A stretch of DNA of 60,991 nucleotides from CAWUKT01 sp963923035 (GCA_963923035.1 CAWUKT010000040.1:1-60991); one strand, 5' to 3'. Positions 50,400 to 59,640 are shown, counted from the first letter of the stretch. Notes: generated from the sequence alone by a model not told the origin. A program made the numbers and translations.

Positions 50400-51422
50400 A
50401 TGATTGATCCCATTATCCAAGCCCAAGCGCTATCGTTCCCGTGGCAGCCCCAGGACCCATTTCTGTTCTGTGCCTACCACCTGGACCACTACCCACCTGG
50501 CGATGGGAACCTCCGCATCCGCCCCGAGACCCTGGGCGGACGGCGCCTCGGAGCCGACTTTGCCAGCATCGACGGCTTCAACATGTACCACGGCGAGACC
50601 GCACCCGGTTTCCCCTACCACCCGCACCGCGGGTTTGAGACGGTGACCATTGCCGAGCAGGGACTGGTCGACCACTCCGATTCCATGGGCGCGGCCGGCC
50701 GCTTCGGCAACGGCGATGTCCAGTGGATGACCGCGGGCCGGGGCGTCCTCCATTCGGAGATGTTCCCGCTCCTGAACGACCAGGAAGGCAATACCGGCGA
50801 GCTCTTCCAGATCTGGCTGAACTTGCCCAAGGCCAACAAGATGGTCGAGCCCCATTTCAAGATGCTCTGGCGCGAGCAGATTCCGGTGGTGAACCACCAG
50901 GACGCCGCCGGTCGGACGACCCGCATCAAGGTGATCGCCGGCCAGCTCGGCGATGCCCAGGCCGTGGCGCCCCCGCCCAACAGCTGGGCCGCGGCGGACG
51001 ACCACAAGGTCGGCATCTTCACCATCGTCATGGAGCCCCATGCCGAGTGGACTTTGCCCGCGACCGCTGCGGGCGTATTGCGCTCGATGGCCTTCTACAA
51101 AGGTGATTCGCTGCAAGTGGCCGACCGCTCGGTGACCGGCGCCCACGAGCTGCGCCTGCGTCCCCAGGAGTCGGTGACCCTCGTCAACGGTCCGACGGAG
51201 TCCCGCATCCTGATCCTGGAAGGCATGCCCATCCGGGAGACGGTCATTGCGCACGGACCCTTCGTGATGAACTCCAAGACCGAGATCCTCGAGGCCTACC
51301 AGGAATACCAGGAGACCCAATTCGGGGGCTGGCCCTGGCCGCAGCAAGAGCAATTGCATCCGGCGGAGCGTGGGCGCTTCGCGTTGCATGCGAATGGCCA
51401 GGAGGAGTATCCCCAGGCGTAA
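50400..51422 (+). CDS. Pirin family protein
   Basis: 340 aa cupin protein. The N-terminal cupin carries the pirin metal-site pattern: DGFNMYHGETAPGFPYHPHR (His pair), GFETVTI, and later GRGVLHSEMFP (third His and Glu). The C-terminal cupin is degenerate (GILTSR-like LVNGPTESRILILEGMPIRE). Pirins bind Fe(II); some have quercetinase-like dioxygenase activity and others regulate metabolism. Which applies here cannot be decided. No signal peptide. A hairpin 25 bp after the stop probably ends the transcript. Confidence 0.92.
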   Translation: MIDPIIQAQALSFPWQPQDPFLFCAYHLDHYPPGDGNLRIRPETLGGRRLGADFASIDGFNMYHGETAPGFPYHPHRGFETVTIAEQGLVDHSDSMGAAGRFGNGDVQWMTAGRGVLHSEMFPLLNDQEGNTGELFQIWLNLPKANKMVEPHFKMLWREQIPVVNHQDAAGRTTRIKVIAGQLGDAQAVAPPPNSWAAADDHKVGIFTIVMEPHAEWTLPATAAGVLRSMAFYKGDSLQVADRSVTGAHELRLRPQESVTLVNGPTESRILILEGMPIRETVIAHGPFVMNSKTEILEAYQEYQETQFGGWPWPQQEQLHPAERGRFALHANGQEEYPQA

Positions 51423-51447
51423 GACCGGTCCGTTCACGGACGAAATT

Positions 51448-51482
51448 GCTGGCCCCGGACAATGAATTTGTTCGGGGCCAGC
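51448..51482 (+). terminator. Hairpin after pirin gene
   Basis: GCTGGCCCCGGA pairs with TCGGGGCCAGC, a long GC stem with one unpaired base around a 12-base loop. The T tract is weak (GCTATTCT). Confidence 0.65.
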
Positions 51483-51604
51483 GCTATTCTAAAAACTAAT
51501 TTCCAAACCCATAACCACTCCTCAGGATACATTTTTAATTTATTCCCTCTTAAACAAACCTAATTATTCCCAACCATTGGCTTTTTATCCCCTTCCCCCT
51601 CTCC

Positions 51605-51611
51605 TACCTTG
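51605..51611 (+). promoter_or_regulatory. Putative -7 box (TACCTTG)
   Basis: TACCTTG lies 48 bp before the ATG of the T9SS gene at 51659, after a pyrimidine-rich stretch. Confidence 0.35.
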
Positions 51612-51658
51612 CCACTGTCTTATTTAACTATCCCTACCAATCTTTTAAACTACTGATT

Positions 51659-53239
51659 ATGAAACATCTATTCACCGCATTGGTCCTCTTGGGCCTGACC
51701 TTCCCATGCCTGAATGCCCAGACACCCAACGGACAAAACGCCCGGGAGATCTTCAACGCTTCCCCGGACTCCCGAAATGGCGATGTCATCACCTTCCTCA
51801 CCTTTACCCTGATCCTCAACGGTGAACACGTCACCCGTACCAACCACCTTGGTAACCCGGATTGGACCCGGGTCTACGACGTCGATGGCGTCACCTTTAC
51901 CCCCTGGCACGCCCTCGAAGTCGGCACGGGCATCGTCCTGCTCGGCAATACCGGCGGCGGCTACGACAACTGCCTCGTGAAAGTCGATTACAATGGCAAC
52001 CCGCAATGGGCCCGCCGCTACTCCCGCCGATTTGAAGACATGATCGTTTCGATCAACGGCAATATCCTCCTCGCCAATACTCAGAATGGCCGTAATTTCA
52101 TGGAGTACTCCCTCTTTGAAGTGGATCCCTACAATGGCCAGGTCATGCAGTACAGCATGATCGAGATTCCGGACTTCCCCAATAGCCACGGACAGGTCAA
52201 AGGACTCGCCCACAATGGCGTCTGGTACCTCGGCATTGTGGAGGCTTCGGGACAAACCATCTCCATTACCAACGACGCCCAACTGAATCCCGACCGGGTC
52301 CACCGCCATGTCAGCGGCAGCCTGGGCCACATGGACATCCGTGACCTCAAGCGCAGCAAGAAAGGCGACTTCTATGTCCTCGGCATCGACAAACCCAACA
52401 ACCAGTTGTTCTTCGGTAAGATGAGCATCAACCAATGGTTCAGCGATATGCGCACCTATAAGCTGGAAGGCGGCCTTGATCTCGACCTCAGTGGCAATGG
52501 TCCCCTCATGGTAGAAAGCCCCAACTGGCTGCCGACCTACCACGGTCCTTTCCCCGGCACGATCACCCAGGTCCCCAACAACCAGGCCTTCACCTTCACC
52601 GCCATTGCCCGGGACCAGAACTCCCAGAATGACCGCGCCCTCCTGGTCCAGTACGACGAAAACTGGCAGAACAATTACTCCCAGCTCTATACCTTCCCCG
52701 ATGACGTCGGCCAGCCCAACCTCGTTAAGCGCAACAACCACCATGTGACCATGGTGACCACCGTCGACGCCGGCAGTGGCAACCGCCTCTTCGAAAACCG
52801 CGTCGCCGACGACTTCTTCGATTGCTTCTCGACCTTCCGCAACTACGAAGAGCGGGAAATCGAAATTGAGAATCCCGAAATCGATTATGGCTTCGAAGAA
52901 GACGAGTTCACCTCGGAGGAAGCCGACCTGAACTACTATACCGTAAACTCCTCCGCCAACCCCGCCTGCCCCAACAACAAGGCCCAGGCCAATGCCCTGG
53001 ACCAGGCAGTTGACGCCTTCCAAATCGTCGCCTATCCCAATCCTTCCCACGGTGATGTCACCCTGGAAGGCCTCGAAGGTGCCCGCGTCGACATCTTTGA
53101 CCTGATGGGCCGGACCATCCGCTCCTTCCCTGAGCAAGGCCAATCCGCCCTGGAAGTCACCGACCTCCCCCGCGGCACCTACCTCGTCCAGGCCATTCGG
53201 GGCAACGCCCAACGGCAAATCAAGATTTCTGTACGTTGA
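51659..53239 (+). CDS. Secreted beta-propeller-like protein with T9SS sorting domain
   Basis: 526 aa. The signal peptide ends CLNAQ. Residues about 40-400 show repeated blade-like segments (NPDWTRVYDVDGVTFTPWHA, LVKVDYNGNPQWARRYSRRF, GDFYVLGIDKPNNQLFFGKM), as in T9SS-exported propeller proteins. An acidic low-complexity linker (EEREIEIENPEIDYGFEEDE) precedes the sorting domain (VAYPNPSHGDVTLEGL to QRQIKISVR). The linker may mediate calcium binding or keep the domain flexible. Role unknown. Terminated by a good hairpin shared with the convergent gene. Confidence 0.85.
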   Translation: MKHLFTALVLLGLTFPCLNAQTPNGQNAREIFNASPDSRNGDVITFLTFTLILNGEHVTRTNHLGNPDWTRVYDVDGVTFTPWHALEVGTGIVLLGNTGGGYDNCLVKVDYNGNPQWARRYSRRFEDMIVSINGNILLANTQNGRNFMEYSLFEVDPYNGQVMQYSMIEIPDFPNSHGQVKGLAHNGVWYLGIVEASGQTISITNDAQLNPDRVHRHVSGSLGHMDIRDLKRSKKGDFYVLGIDKPNNQLFFGKMSINQWFSDMRTYKLEGGLDLDLSGNGPLMVESPNWLPTYHGPFPGTITQVPNNQAFTFTAIARDQNSQNDRALLVQYDENWQNNYSQLYTFPDDVGQPNLVKRNNHHVTMVTTVDAGSGNRLFENRVADDFFDCFSTFRNYEEREIEIENPEIDYGFEEDEFTSEEADLNYYTVNSSANPACPNNKAQANALDQAVDAFQIVAYPNPSHGDVTLEGLEGARVDIFDLMGRTIRSFPEQGQSALEVTDLPRGTYLVQAIRGNAQRQIKISVR

Positions 53240-53265
53240 TATTGATTCAATAGAACGCAACCATT

Positions 53266-53290
53266 CCCGGCCGCATTGCGGCCGGGTTTT
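53266..53290. terminator. Terminator between convergent T9SS genes
   Basis: CCCGGCCGC-ATT-GCGGCCGGG, a perfect 9-bp stem, followed by TTTT. The 3' end of the minus-strand gene is at 53294, so the hairpin can act for both. Confidence 0.88.
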
Positions 53291-53293
53291 GTG

Positions 53294-56122
53294 TTACCGC
53301 AGCAGCACCAGCTTTTGCCGGTGTACCTGGCCCCATTGATCTTGTACCTGGATGAAATAAACGCCATCCGGGAGGGTCTTCACCTCCAGCTCGGCCGCGG
53401 CCTGCCCCACTTCCGAATCAGCAGCCAGCACCGCGCCCCGCATGTCCACCAGGGTCCAGGATTTCATCTCCGCCCCGAGCATCCGCAAGCGTACATGTTC
53501 CCGGGCCGGGTTCGGGTAGACCTCCAATTGGGCGGAAGCCACAGGCCCGTCGACCGCAGTTGCGGTCTGCAACAGGACCGTCGAATCGCCGGTCCATGTC
53601 ACGCCCAAATCGTCGAGCTGGGCATTGACCAGGGTGACCCCGAAGAGTTCCAGGAACAAGTCTTCCGTGGCCTGCGGCACATTGTTCCCGATGTCCGGCC
53701 GGATGTCCAGCGAGAAACGGGCGATGGCACCGTAGCCACTCGTATCCACGCCATTGGTGCGGACAAGGGCGAAGTCGCCCCGGCCAACGGTCGGCTCATC
53801 CCGGGAATAGCTCAGGCGCTGGCCGTTGCCGGTCAACCAATTGTTCGCGAAATCGGCCTGCACCAAGCCATCTGCTGTCACCAGGGAAGCATCGTAGCTG
53901 ATGGTAAAGGCCACCCCGTAGACTGAATCGGCCGGAATGCTGGCATCGCCCAGATAGAGCGTAAACCAAGCCGTGCCCCCGGCAGGGAACGTGTCCTGAT
54001 CGGCTTCCAGGTACAGGGGAATCCCGGTCTGGGTGCCGTTGACCTTGTTGTGGACAAGGCCAAAGTTCAGGTCAATCGCCAGGGTATCGTCCTGGTTGAC
54101 GATGCCATTGCCATCGCTATCGGCATGCTTGGCATTGGCACCACTGCCCTGCGTCACCGACCAATCTGAGGCCACCTGCGCTTCCCAGTTCAGGGAAGCA
54201 TTGGCGCGGGTGGGGCCGACCTGGCCCAGCATGGCCCCCAATGCGAGTACATCCGCATTGTTGGCGATCCCGTCATTGTCGCAGTCGCCCGGCCATACGC
54301 AATCGGTCATGACCACCACGTCAACAGTATCCTGACCTACGCAACCGTTCGCAATGACCGCCACCGAATACTGGCCCGTTTGACTCACCCAGATGGTTTG
54401 CCCCGTAGCACCGGTAGACCAATATCCCAGGACACCCGCATCCAGTTGGATACTGTCCCCATTGCAAATGGTCGTGTCGGGGCCCAGGTTCACAGTCGGG
54501 ACCGGCACCACGGTCACCACCGTCGAATCGATCCGCACACAGCCATTCTTATTGACCTCCACCGAATAGGTCCCGGCGGCCTTCGCAAAGATGCTTTGGC
54601 TGGTGGCCCCTGTTGACCAAAGGAAACTGGCACCTCCGCCCTGGAAGCCGGGATTCAGGAGGAGGCTGTCACCCTGGCAAAAATCCCCGGTGGCGGAAAG
54701 GGTCAGGTTGGGTGGGGCAATGCCATTCAGGATCACCGTATCGGCCCCAGGACAGCCATTGGTATCGATCGTAGCGACCGTCAACGGACCCGAATTGTTG
54801 GTCTGCCAGGTCAGGGTGGACAGGAAACTGTTGTTCCAATGGGCCGAAGTGAAATGGCTGGGCAGGGTAAAGAATTGGGTGGTGTCGGTGCAAAAGGTCC
54901 GGTCAGGGCCCAGATTGGGGGTGATCGGGACCTGGCGAAGGACCACCGAGGAATCCGAGAGGACCGTAGTGGTACCACAGGACGTATAGGTGACCGTCAC
55001 GGTATAGGTCCCGGAGTCCATCACCGCAATGGTGGGGGTCGTCGCCCCCGTGGACCATGCATACGTGGCCATCGGGCCGGTGACATCCAGTACGAGGGGA
55101 GTCCCTACGCAGTAGGTCGCCGTGTCCGGAAAATTGATATTCCCCGGGGTGGGGGTAAAACTGTTCACCGTCCGGGTTTCCGAGAGGGTGCTCCCGGAGA
55201 TGGTTCGGGCACAGGTGATCGAGCCCGGAACTGAATTCCACAGCACCGATACCTGATCCGTTCCCTGCCCGGAAACGACCGTTCCGCCGCTCGTCGTCCA
55301 ATTGTAGGTCGCGCCGGGCACCGGCGTCGTATAGTAGACCACCGTATCCCCGGGACAGACCGTATCGGCCCCGATGGGGAAGGGATTGTTCAGGGGTTGC
55401 GGTGGAATGACCTCCGAATAATTGGAGCAGGTTTGGGGCCAGGTATTGCCGACCCACTGCGAGTACACGATATAGGGGGCTCCGCATTCAAGCTGGCGCT
55501 GGTGGGTATTGCTCCAGCGGATGTGCAGGGTATCCGCCAGGACCGGCAAGATATATCCGGGATCGACAATGGCGGTATCCAGGGTCCCCCCACTGACCGA
55601 ATACACCCGCGCGCTGTAATCGTGGTGGGCCGACTGGGGCCAACCCGACCGTTCGTAGATCCAGACCTTGGAGGTGTCCCCGTCGTAAGGACCGTTGAGG
55701 AGGGTGAGATTGGAGAGCTGGAGGAGTCCCAAAATACTCAGGTCCCATTGGTCATAGGTGGTGGACATCGGGGCATTGGGGTCGCAAAAGGTCCCGGGCT
55801 GGGGGGTATAGATGCAGGAAATAGGGCAATACTCAGTGGCCTTATTGGCGGGATGGGTAAACGTATAAGTGGCCCAACTGTCGTTGATGCCGCCGCCCGC
55901 CACCAGGGTGGCGAATGGAAAGGAACTGGAGGTGGACCATTGGTAGGTACAGGTGGAGCAACTGGACCCATTGGAATACAAGGTGATGGTGTCGCCAACA
56001 CAGATGCCACCGGTGAACTGAGCATTGGCATAGCAAGGAGGAAGGGCTTGTCCCAAGAGCGAAGGGGCGGTACCGATACACATCAGCCAAAAGGCCAAGT
56101 GAAAAAGTGATTGATGATTCAT
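53294..56122 (-). CDS. Secreted PKD/dockerin-like protein with T9SS sorting domain
   Basis: 942 aa from the ATG at 56122 (MNHQSLFHLAFWLMCIGTAP, a signal peptide); an in-frame GTG two codons earlier is less likely. Ig/PKD-like segments follow (GATYNWTTSGGTVVSGQGTD, YAWSTGATTPTIAVMDSGTY, LGPDRTFCTDTTQFF). A dockerin-like pair comes next: GDCDNDGIANNADVLALGAM and ADSDGNGIVNQDDTLAIDLN, about 70 residues apart. A cohesin-like domain comes after it, then the T9SS sorting domain (LEVYPNPAREHVRL to HRQKLVLLR). It is a surface adhesin or matrix protein. A decayed copy of its 5' end lies upstream (56237-56460). Confidence 0.85.
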   Translation of the reverse strand: MNHQSLFHLAFWLMCIGTAPSLLGQALPPCYANAQFTGGICVGDTITLYSNGSSCSTCTYQWSTSSSFPFATLVAGGGINDSWATYTFTHPANKATEYCPISCIYTPQPGTFCDPNAPMSTTYDQWDLSILGLLQLSNLTLLNGPYDGDTSKVWIYERSGWPQSAHHDYSARVYSVSGGTLDTAIVDPGYILPVLADTLHIRWSNTHQRQLECGAPYIVYSQWVGNTWPQTCSNYSEVIPPQPLNNPFPIGADTVCPGDTVVYYTTPVPGATYNWTTSGGTVVSGQGTDQVSVLWNSVPGSITCARTISGSTLSETRTVNSFTPTPGNINFPDTATYCVGTPLVLDVTGPMATYAWSTGATTPTIAVMDSGTYTVTVTYTSCGTTTVLSDSSVVLRQVPITPNLGPDRTFCTDTTQFFTLPSHFTSAHWNNSFLSTLTWQTNNSGPLTVATIDTNGCPGADTVILNGIAPPNLTLSATGDFCQGDSLLLNPGFQGGGASFLWSTGATSQSIFAKAAGTYSVEVNKNGCVRIDSTVVTVVPVPTVNLGPDTTICNGDSIQLDAGVLGYWSTGATGQTIWVSQTGQYSVAVIANGCVGQDTVDVVVMTDCVWPGDCDNDGIANNADVLALGAMLGQVGPTRANASLNWEAQVASDWSVTQGSGANAKHADSDGNGIVNQDDTLAIDLNFGLVHNKVNGTQTGIPLYLEADQDTFPAGGTAWFTLYLGDASIPADSVYGVAFTISYDASLVTADGLVQADFANNWLTGNGQRLSYSRDEPTVGRGDFALVRTNGVDTSGYGAIARFSLDIRPDIGNNVPQATEDLFLELFGVTLVNAQLDDLGVTWTGDSTVLLQTATAVDGPVASAQLEVYPNPAREHVRLRMLGAEMKSWTLVDMRGAVLAADSEVGQAAAELEVKTLPDGVYFIQVQDQWGQVHRQKLVLLR

Positions 56123-56236
56123 AGACACGTTTGTTTAGGCAGGGAATGAAAAATTAGGGTTCCACTGCGGTTCCAATCACTTTCAGCTTTCAATCGAGTT
56201 TTCTTTCCCCAAGAGGAGGCGACTTTCACATTTCAT

Positions 56237-56460
56237 TCAGCCCACATCAACAACAACTCGGCCAAGGTTTACAGCAAATTCACCACCGCAGAAACTCCAG
56301 TTTCTATCGGTGAACCTCGCCCCACGGGTCCGGTCCTCTACCACCAGTACAAGCGCAGACAAGAAACTACTGCCCCAAGGGGGAAGAAATCGTACCCAAA
56401 CTGCCGCTACAAGGCTAAAGAAAAATTGATAGAGGATAGATAGACGCGTTTGTCGGGGCA
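56237..56460 (-). pseudogene. Decayed copy of the 5' end of the upstream-lying PKD gene
   Basis: On the minus strand, the sequence from about 56450 down to about 56280 aligns with the start region of the 942-aa protein gene: a leader GACAAACGCGTCTAT versus AACAAACGTGTCTAT, then TCAATTTTTCTTTAGCCTT versus TCACTTTTTCACTTGGCCTT, and CTTGGGGCAG versus CTTGGGACAAG. The start codon is ATC, a one-base deletion and a TAG disrupt the reading frame, and the remnant runs out after a GARFTDRNWSFCGGEFAV-like trace of NAQFTGGICVGDTI. It is non-functional. Confidence 0.6.
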
Positions 56461-56672
56461 AGGGAAAGTTAAAAGGCTTCTTTCTTTTTTCCAACTGCTT
56501 TCATTCTCCAAGCTAACATCACTGTCCGGAATCCTGGTCAACTCCGGCCGCAGACCAAGCTGCTTTTTCCCTTCCCCACTTCAAGGATATGGCAAAATGA
56601 TTGTGTAGATTATCCATCTGACCCACCGCCCCCCAATCTCCGGCGGCGGTCACTGGAAACTTTTCCTGCATT

Positions 56673-56680
56673 TACCTTTT
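56673..56680 (+). promoter_or_regulatory. Putative -7 box (TACCTTTT)
   Basis: TACCTTTT lies 17 bp before the ATG of the SDR gene at 56697. Confidence 0.35.
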
Positions 56681-56696
56681 TCCAACTCAGCTTAGC

Positions 56697-57491
56697 ATGC
56701 ACCTCATCATCACCGGCGGCCATTCAGGTATGGGCCTCGAACTCACCAAGAAGCTCCTCGGCGAAGGCCACCACATTGGCCTCATCGTTCGGAGTGAAAA
56801 GCGGCGGGAAGATGCCCTCCACGCCCTGGGCCACGCCGACGAATTGGAGGTCTTCCTCGCCGACCTGAGCAAACGCGGGGACGTCCAGGCCGTCGCCGAC
56901 CAAGTCAACCAGAACTGGCCCCGGGTCGACGGCATTTTCAACAACGCCGGCGTCCTGCTGGACCAGCGCTACCACGCCGAATCGGGAGTCGAGCTCCACC
57001 TGGAGGTCAATGCGATCAGCCCCTACCTGCTCACCACGGCCCTCAAGCCTTCCCTCGACAAATCCGACCAGCCCTTCGTCACGAATACGGCCACCGGCGG
57101 CCTCAACCGACGCAAGTCCATCGACATTGCGGAGTACAAAAAGCCGACCCAGAAATTCAAGAAGCTGACCGGCTCCTACCTCGATTCCAAAATGATCCAG
57201 GTGCTTCTCATGAACCACCTCGACGAGGCCTGGCCCGAAGTCCGCATCGTCAGCGTCAATCCCGGCGCGATCAAAACCAAAATGACCAGTGGCTCGGGCA
57301 TGCCGGGTTGGCTCCGTCCCCTCCGCAACCTCTTCTTCCTCTCGCCCGAGCGCGGGGCCCTCAGCCTCCACAACGCCGCCTTTTCCTCCAAGTACGAGGG
57401 CAGTGGCATTTACATTGACAGCGGCAAGGTTCGCCCCATGCAATACAAAATCAGCGAGGCCGAAATCCAAGAGGTACTGGCCGTCGATTGA
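56697..57491 (+). CDS. Short-chain dehydrogenase/reductase
   Basis: 264 aa. Rossmann motif IITGGHSGMGLELTKKLL (TGxxxGxG form), Asp-containing FLADLSKRGD, NNAGVLLDQRY (NNAG), and the catalytic SYLDSKM (YxxxK). The later SVNPGAIKTKM motif (PG...T) completes the SDR fingerprint. Most likely an oxidoreductase of a hydrophobic or unknown carbonyl/alcohol substrate, NADP(H)-type from the basic residues after the second strand (VRSEKRRED). No operon partner. Confidence 0.92.
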   Translation: MHLIITGGHSGMGLELTKKLLGEGHHIGLIVRSEKRREDALHALGHADELEVFLADLSKRGDVQAVADQVNQNWPRVDGIFNNAGVLLDQRYHAESGVELHLEVNAISPYLLTTALKPSLDKSDQPFVTNTATGGLNRRKSIDIAEYKKPTQKFKKLTGSYLDSKMIQVLLMNHLDEAWPEVRIVSVNPGAIKTKMTSGSGMPGWLRPLRNLFFLSPERGALSLHNAAFSSKYEGSGIYIDSGKVRPMQYKISEAEIQEVLAVD

Positions 57492-57540
57492 ACCGAAATA
57501 GAAGGGAAATGAATGCGGGGTGCAGGGCAAAAGAACTCCC

Positions 57541-57899
57541 CTACTCCGCCGGTCGGTATGCCGTCACGGATTTTCCATCGTACCGCATCACGCCTTGCAG
57601 GCCGCCGATCCAGATATTCCCGGAGCGGTCCTCCCCGATTCCGAACAGCATCAAATGGCCCCGGTAGACCTCTTCCACCACCGGATTCGCCGTGGCCAGC
57701 GATTCCTTTCGGATGCAGCGCACATCGCCCGAGTGGGTCAGCCATAGGTTTCCGGCCCGATCTACCCAGATGCCCTGCACCGGCAAGCGGGAAATGGACG
57801 CCACCGATTGGTCCTTCCACCGCCAGATGCCCGATTGTCCCCCCAACCAAATCGCCCCCTCCCCGTCCTGAACGATGGACCAGCTATTCCCCGCTGGCT
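57541..57899 (-). pseudogene. C-terminal fragment of a propeller sensor protein
   Basis: About 119 codons carrying three propeller blades of the two-component-regulator type: SWSIVQDGEGAIWLGGQSGI, GIWVDRAGNLWLTHSGDVRC and GIGEDRSGNIWIGGLQGVMR, ending AYRPAE. It starts abruptly at EPAGNS exactly where the DoxX-like gene ends (stop at 57900-57902) and has no start codon of its own; upstream the frame runs into DoxX-antisense nonsense. It looks like the remnant of a longer sensor or ligand-binding gene joined to the DoxX-like gene by deletion. Confidence 0.65.
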
Positions 57900-58472
57900 C
57901 TACCCCTTTCCGTGCCCAAAATAATTGACCAGCAGTTGATCTACCAAAAAGATCAGCCCAAATAGCACCAGGGAGAGGCCCACTTTGTACAGGGTCGCCT
58001 TCACCGGGCGTTTTTCCCGCTGCCTCCCTCCCACCAAAGTCTTCACCGACGCCACCAGCTGCTCCCGGTTGAACCACAGGATGGCGAGCAACATGCTGAA
58101 GTAAATCCCCGCGCTGGCGAGGGCGCCATAACTGTCCAGGAAGAAGATGTCAAAGACGATGATGTTGACCATGATCGGGATCAGAACGGCCACGCCCAGC
58201 AGTTTGGTGCGGTTGAAGACGAGCAGCCACGCCCCGATCAACTGGGACAGGCCAATGAACAGGATATACCCGTAGGAGCGGCCCATGAAGGTCCAGGCGA
58301 GGTCGAAGTTGGTGGCCAGGCCGAGGGTCGAGGCGGCGACGTCCTCCGGGATGGTCGCAGGCGTATAGAACTGGCCGCCCAACAGCTTTCCCAGGGAATA
58401 GAGGTGGAGAAAGGCGAAGACATAAATGCGGAAGACGAATTCGAAGAGGGTTTTGGGATGGAGATGTTTCAT
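57900..58472 (-). CDS. DoxX-like four-helix membrane protein
   Basis: 190 aa from the ATG at 58472 (MKHLHPKTLFEFVFRIYVFA); the frame is open to 58511, but that part is unlikely. Four to five hydrophobic helices in DoxX order: an N-terminal helix with LHLYSLGKLLGGQFYTP, WTFMGRSYGYILFIGLSQLI, then LLGVAVLIPIMVNIIVFDIF, and a C-terminal helix ending NYFGHGKG. DoxX-like proteins sit in the cytoplasmic membrane and are linked to quinone or thiol redox. The adjacent propeller fragment shares the strand. Confidence 0.85.
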   Translation of the reverse strand: MKHLHPKTLFEFVFRIYVFAFLHLYSLGKLLGGQFYTPATIPEDVAASTLGLATNFDLAWTFMGRSYGYILFIGLSQLIGAWLLVFNRTKLLGVAVLIPIMVNIIVFDIFFLDSYGALASAGIYFSMLLAILWFNREQLVASVKTLVGGRQREKRPVKATLYKVGLSLVLFGLIFLVDQLLVNYFGHGKG

Positions 58473-58562
58473 GGGATTGAATTGAGGTAAATGGACATGA
58501 AGGGAGTGCAACCGGGCAAGGGCCCGGCCAGGAAAGAGCAGCGGTACGGTAGGGAAATGGAA

Positions 58563-59144
58563 TCAGCGCATGTTCTCGGCGAAGGCGTTGATGCGGTGGA
58601 TTTTTCGGCGGTAGAAACGCCACATCCACCCGGATACCAGGGCCAGCAAGACGGCCCCAATGCCCATTGCCGTCGCCATGGTGCCCGGGCCCAGGTCTTC
58701 GGCGTAGACCAACGGCACCAGCACCACCAACAGGGCCATCAGGACCAGGTTGAGGGCGAAGAGGAAGTATTGGGTCTGCATGAAGGACCGGCCCCGGCGC
58801 TGGACAATGGCCATGGCATCTCCGACGGGCAGGGACAGGCGGCCGGTGCGGTAATAGCGGAAAAAGGCGGTCAGGTTCAGGACGGGAATGACCACGAGCA
58901 GCGCGATGGCTCCGATGGCCAGAGTTTGGAGGAGAGCGGTGGGGAAGAAATGGAAAAAGACCGTGAGGAACAGCCCCCAATACAGGTACCCGAGGGCAAT
59001 GAGCACTTTGGGGAGGGCCATGCGGACGAAGAGTCCGTTGTAGCGCCGACCGATGATGCCCTTCAGGTTGGCTTCCGCCAGAGAATCACTGGCCCCGGCG
59101 GGCTGTAAATCTTTCCACTTGCCTTTCAAACTATCGAGGTCCAT
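58563..59144 (-). CDS. Membrane protein coupled to ECF sigma factor
   Basis: 193 aa. A short cytoplasmic N-terminus (MDLDSLKGKWKDLQPAGASD ... EANLKGIIGRRYN) is followed by four hydrophobic helices. It starts 14 bp inside the end of the sigma factor gene, so the two are translationally coupled. Its N-terminal LKGKWKDLQ segment and position recall Bacteroidota membrane partners that act as anti-sigma factors, but it has no recognisable zinc-binding anti-sigma motif. Anti-sigma activity is inference. Confidence 0.8.
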   Translation of the reverse strand: MDLDSLKGKWKDLQPAGASDSLAEANLKGIIGRRYNGLFVRMALPKVLIALGYLYWGLFLTVFFHFFPTALLQTLAIGAIALLVVIPVLNLTAFFRYYRTGRLSLPVGDAMAIVQRRGRSFMQTQYFLFALNLVLMALLVVLVPLVYAEDLGPGTMATAMGIGAVLLALVSGWMWRFYRRKIHRINAFAENMR

Positions 59145-59640
59145 GATTGGGTTCGGTTAAGATGCGGTTCAATTTCTGCTTGATGCGCTGGATGCGGGTG
59201 CCCACATTGGAGACGCTCAGGTTCACAATGGCCGAGATTTCGGCGTGGCTTTTCTCTTCCAGGTACAGCAGGACAATGGCCTTGTCCAATTCCTTGAGTT
59301 GCTGGATGGCGTGCATGAGCTGGCGGATCTCCCGGTCATTGGATTCGGGAGGGGCCGTTTCCTCGGCCACCATTTCCAGCCCTTCGGGCCAGGTCTGGTC
59401 GGGCCGGCGCTTCTGCCGTCGCAGGTATTGGAGGGCGGTATTGATCGCAATGCGGTGGAGCCAGGTACTGCGCGCACTCTCATTGCGAAAGGAGTCGAAG
59501 GATTTCCAGACCTGGTAGGCGATCTCCTGGGACAGGTCCTTGAGGTCCTGCGGATTGTTGCTGTAGACCCGGGCAATCCGGTAGATCCGGGCCCGGTTGT
59601 CGCGCATCAATTGCAGGTATGCTTCTTCCTTGTTCGACAT
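59131..59640 (-). CDS. ECF RNA polymerase sigma factor
   Basis: 169 aa, full ECF length. Region 2: LMRDNRARIYRIARVYSNNP, DLKDLSQEIAYQVWKSFDSF, STWLHRIAINTALQYLRRQK. Region 4: LKELDKAIVLLYLEEKSHAE then ISAIVNLSVSNVGTRIQRIK (HTH). It directs RNA polymerase to a stress or surface-response regulon, presumably held by the membrane protein encoded just downstream. First gene of the two-gene operon. Confidence 0.95.
   Translation of the reverse strand: MSNKEEAYLQLMRDNRARIYRIARVYSNNPQDLKDLSQEIAYQVWKSFDSFRNESARSTWLHRIAINTALQYLRRQKRRPDQTWPEGLEMVAEETAPPESNDREIRQLMHAIQQLKELDKAIVLLYLEEKSHAEISAIVNLSVSNVGTRIQRIKQKLNRILTEPNHGPR

Noticed and set aside
56614..56622. CCATCTGAC, the reverse complement of part of the GTCAGATGGTCG repeat
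   Set aside because: Only 9 bp match; such a hit is expected by chance at about this rate in 61 kb.
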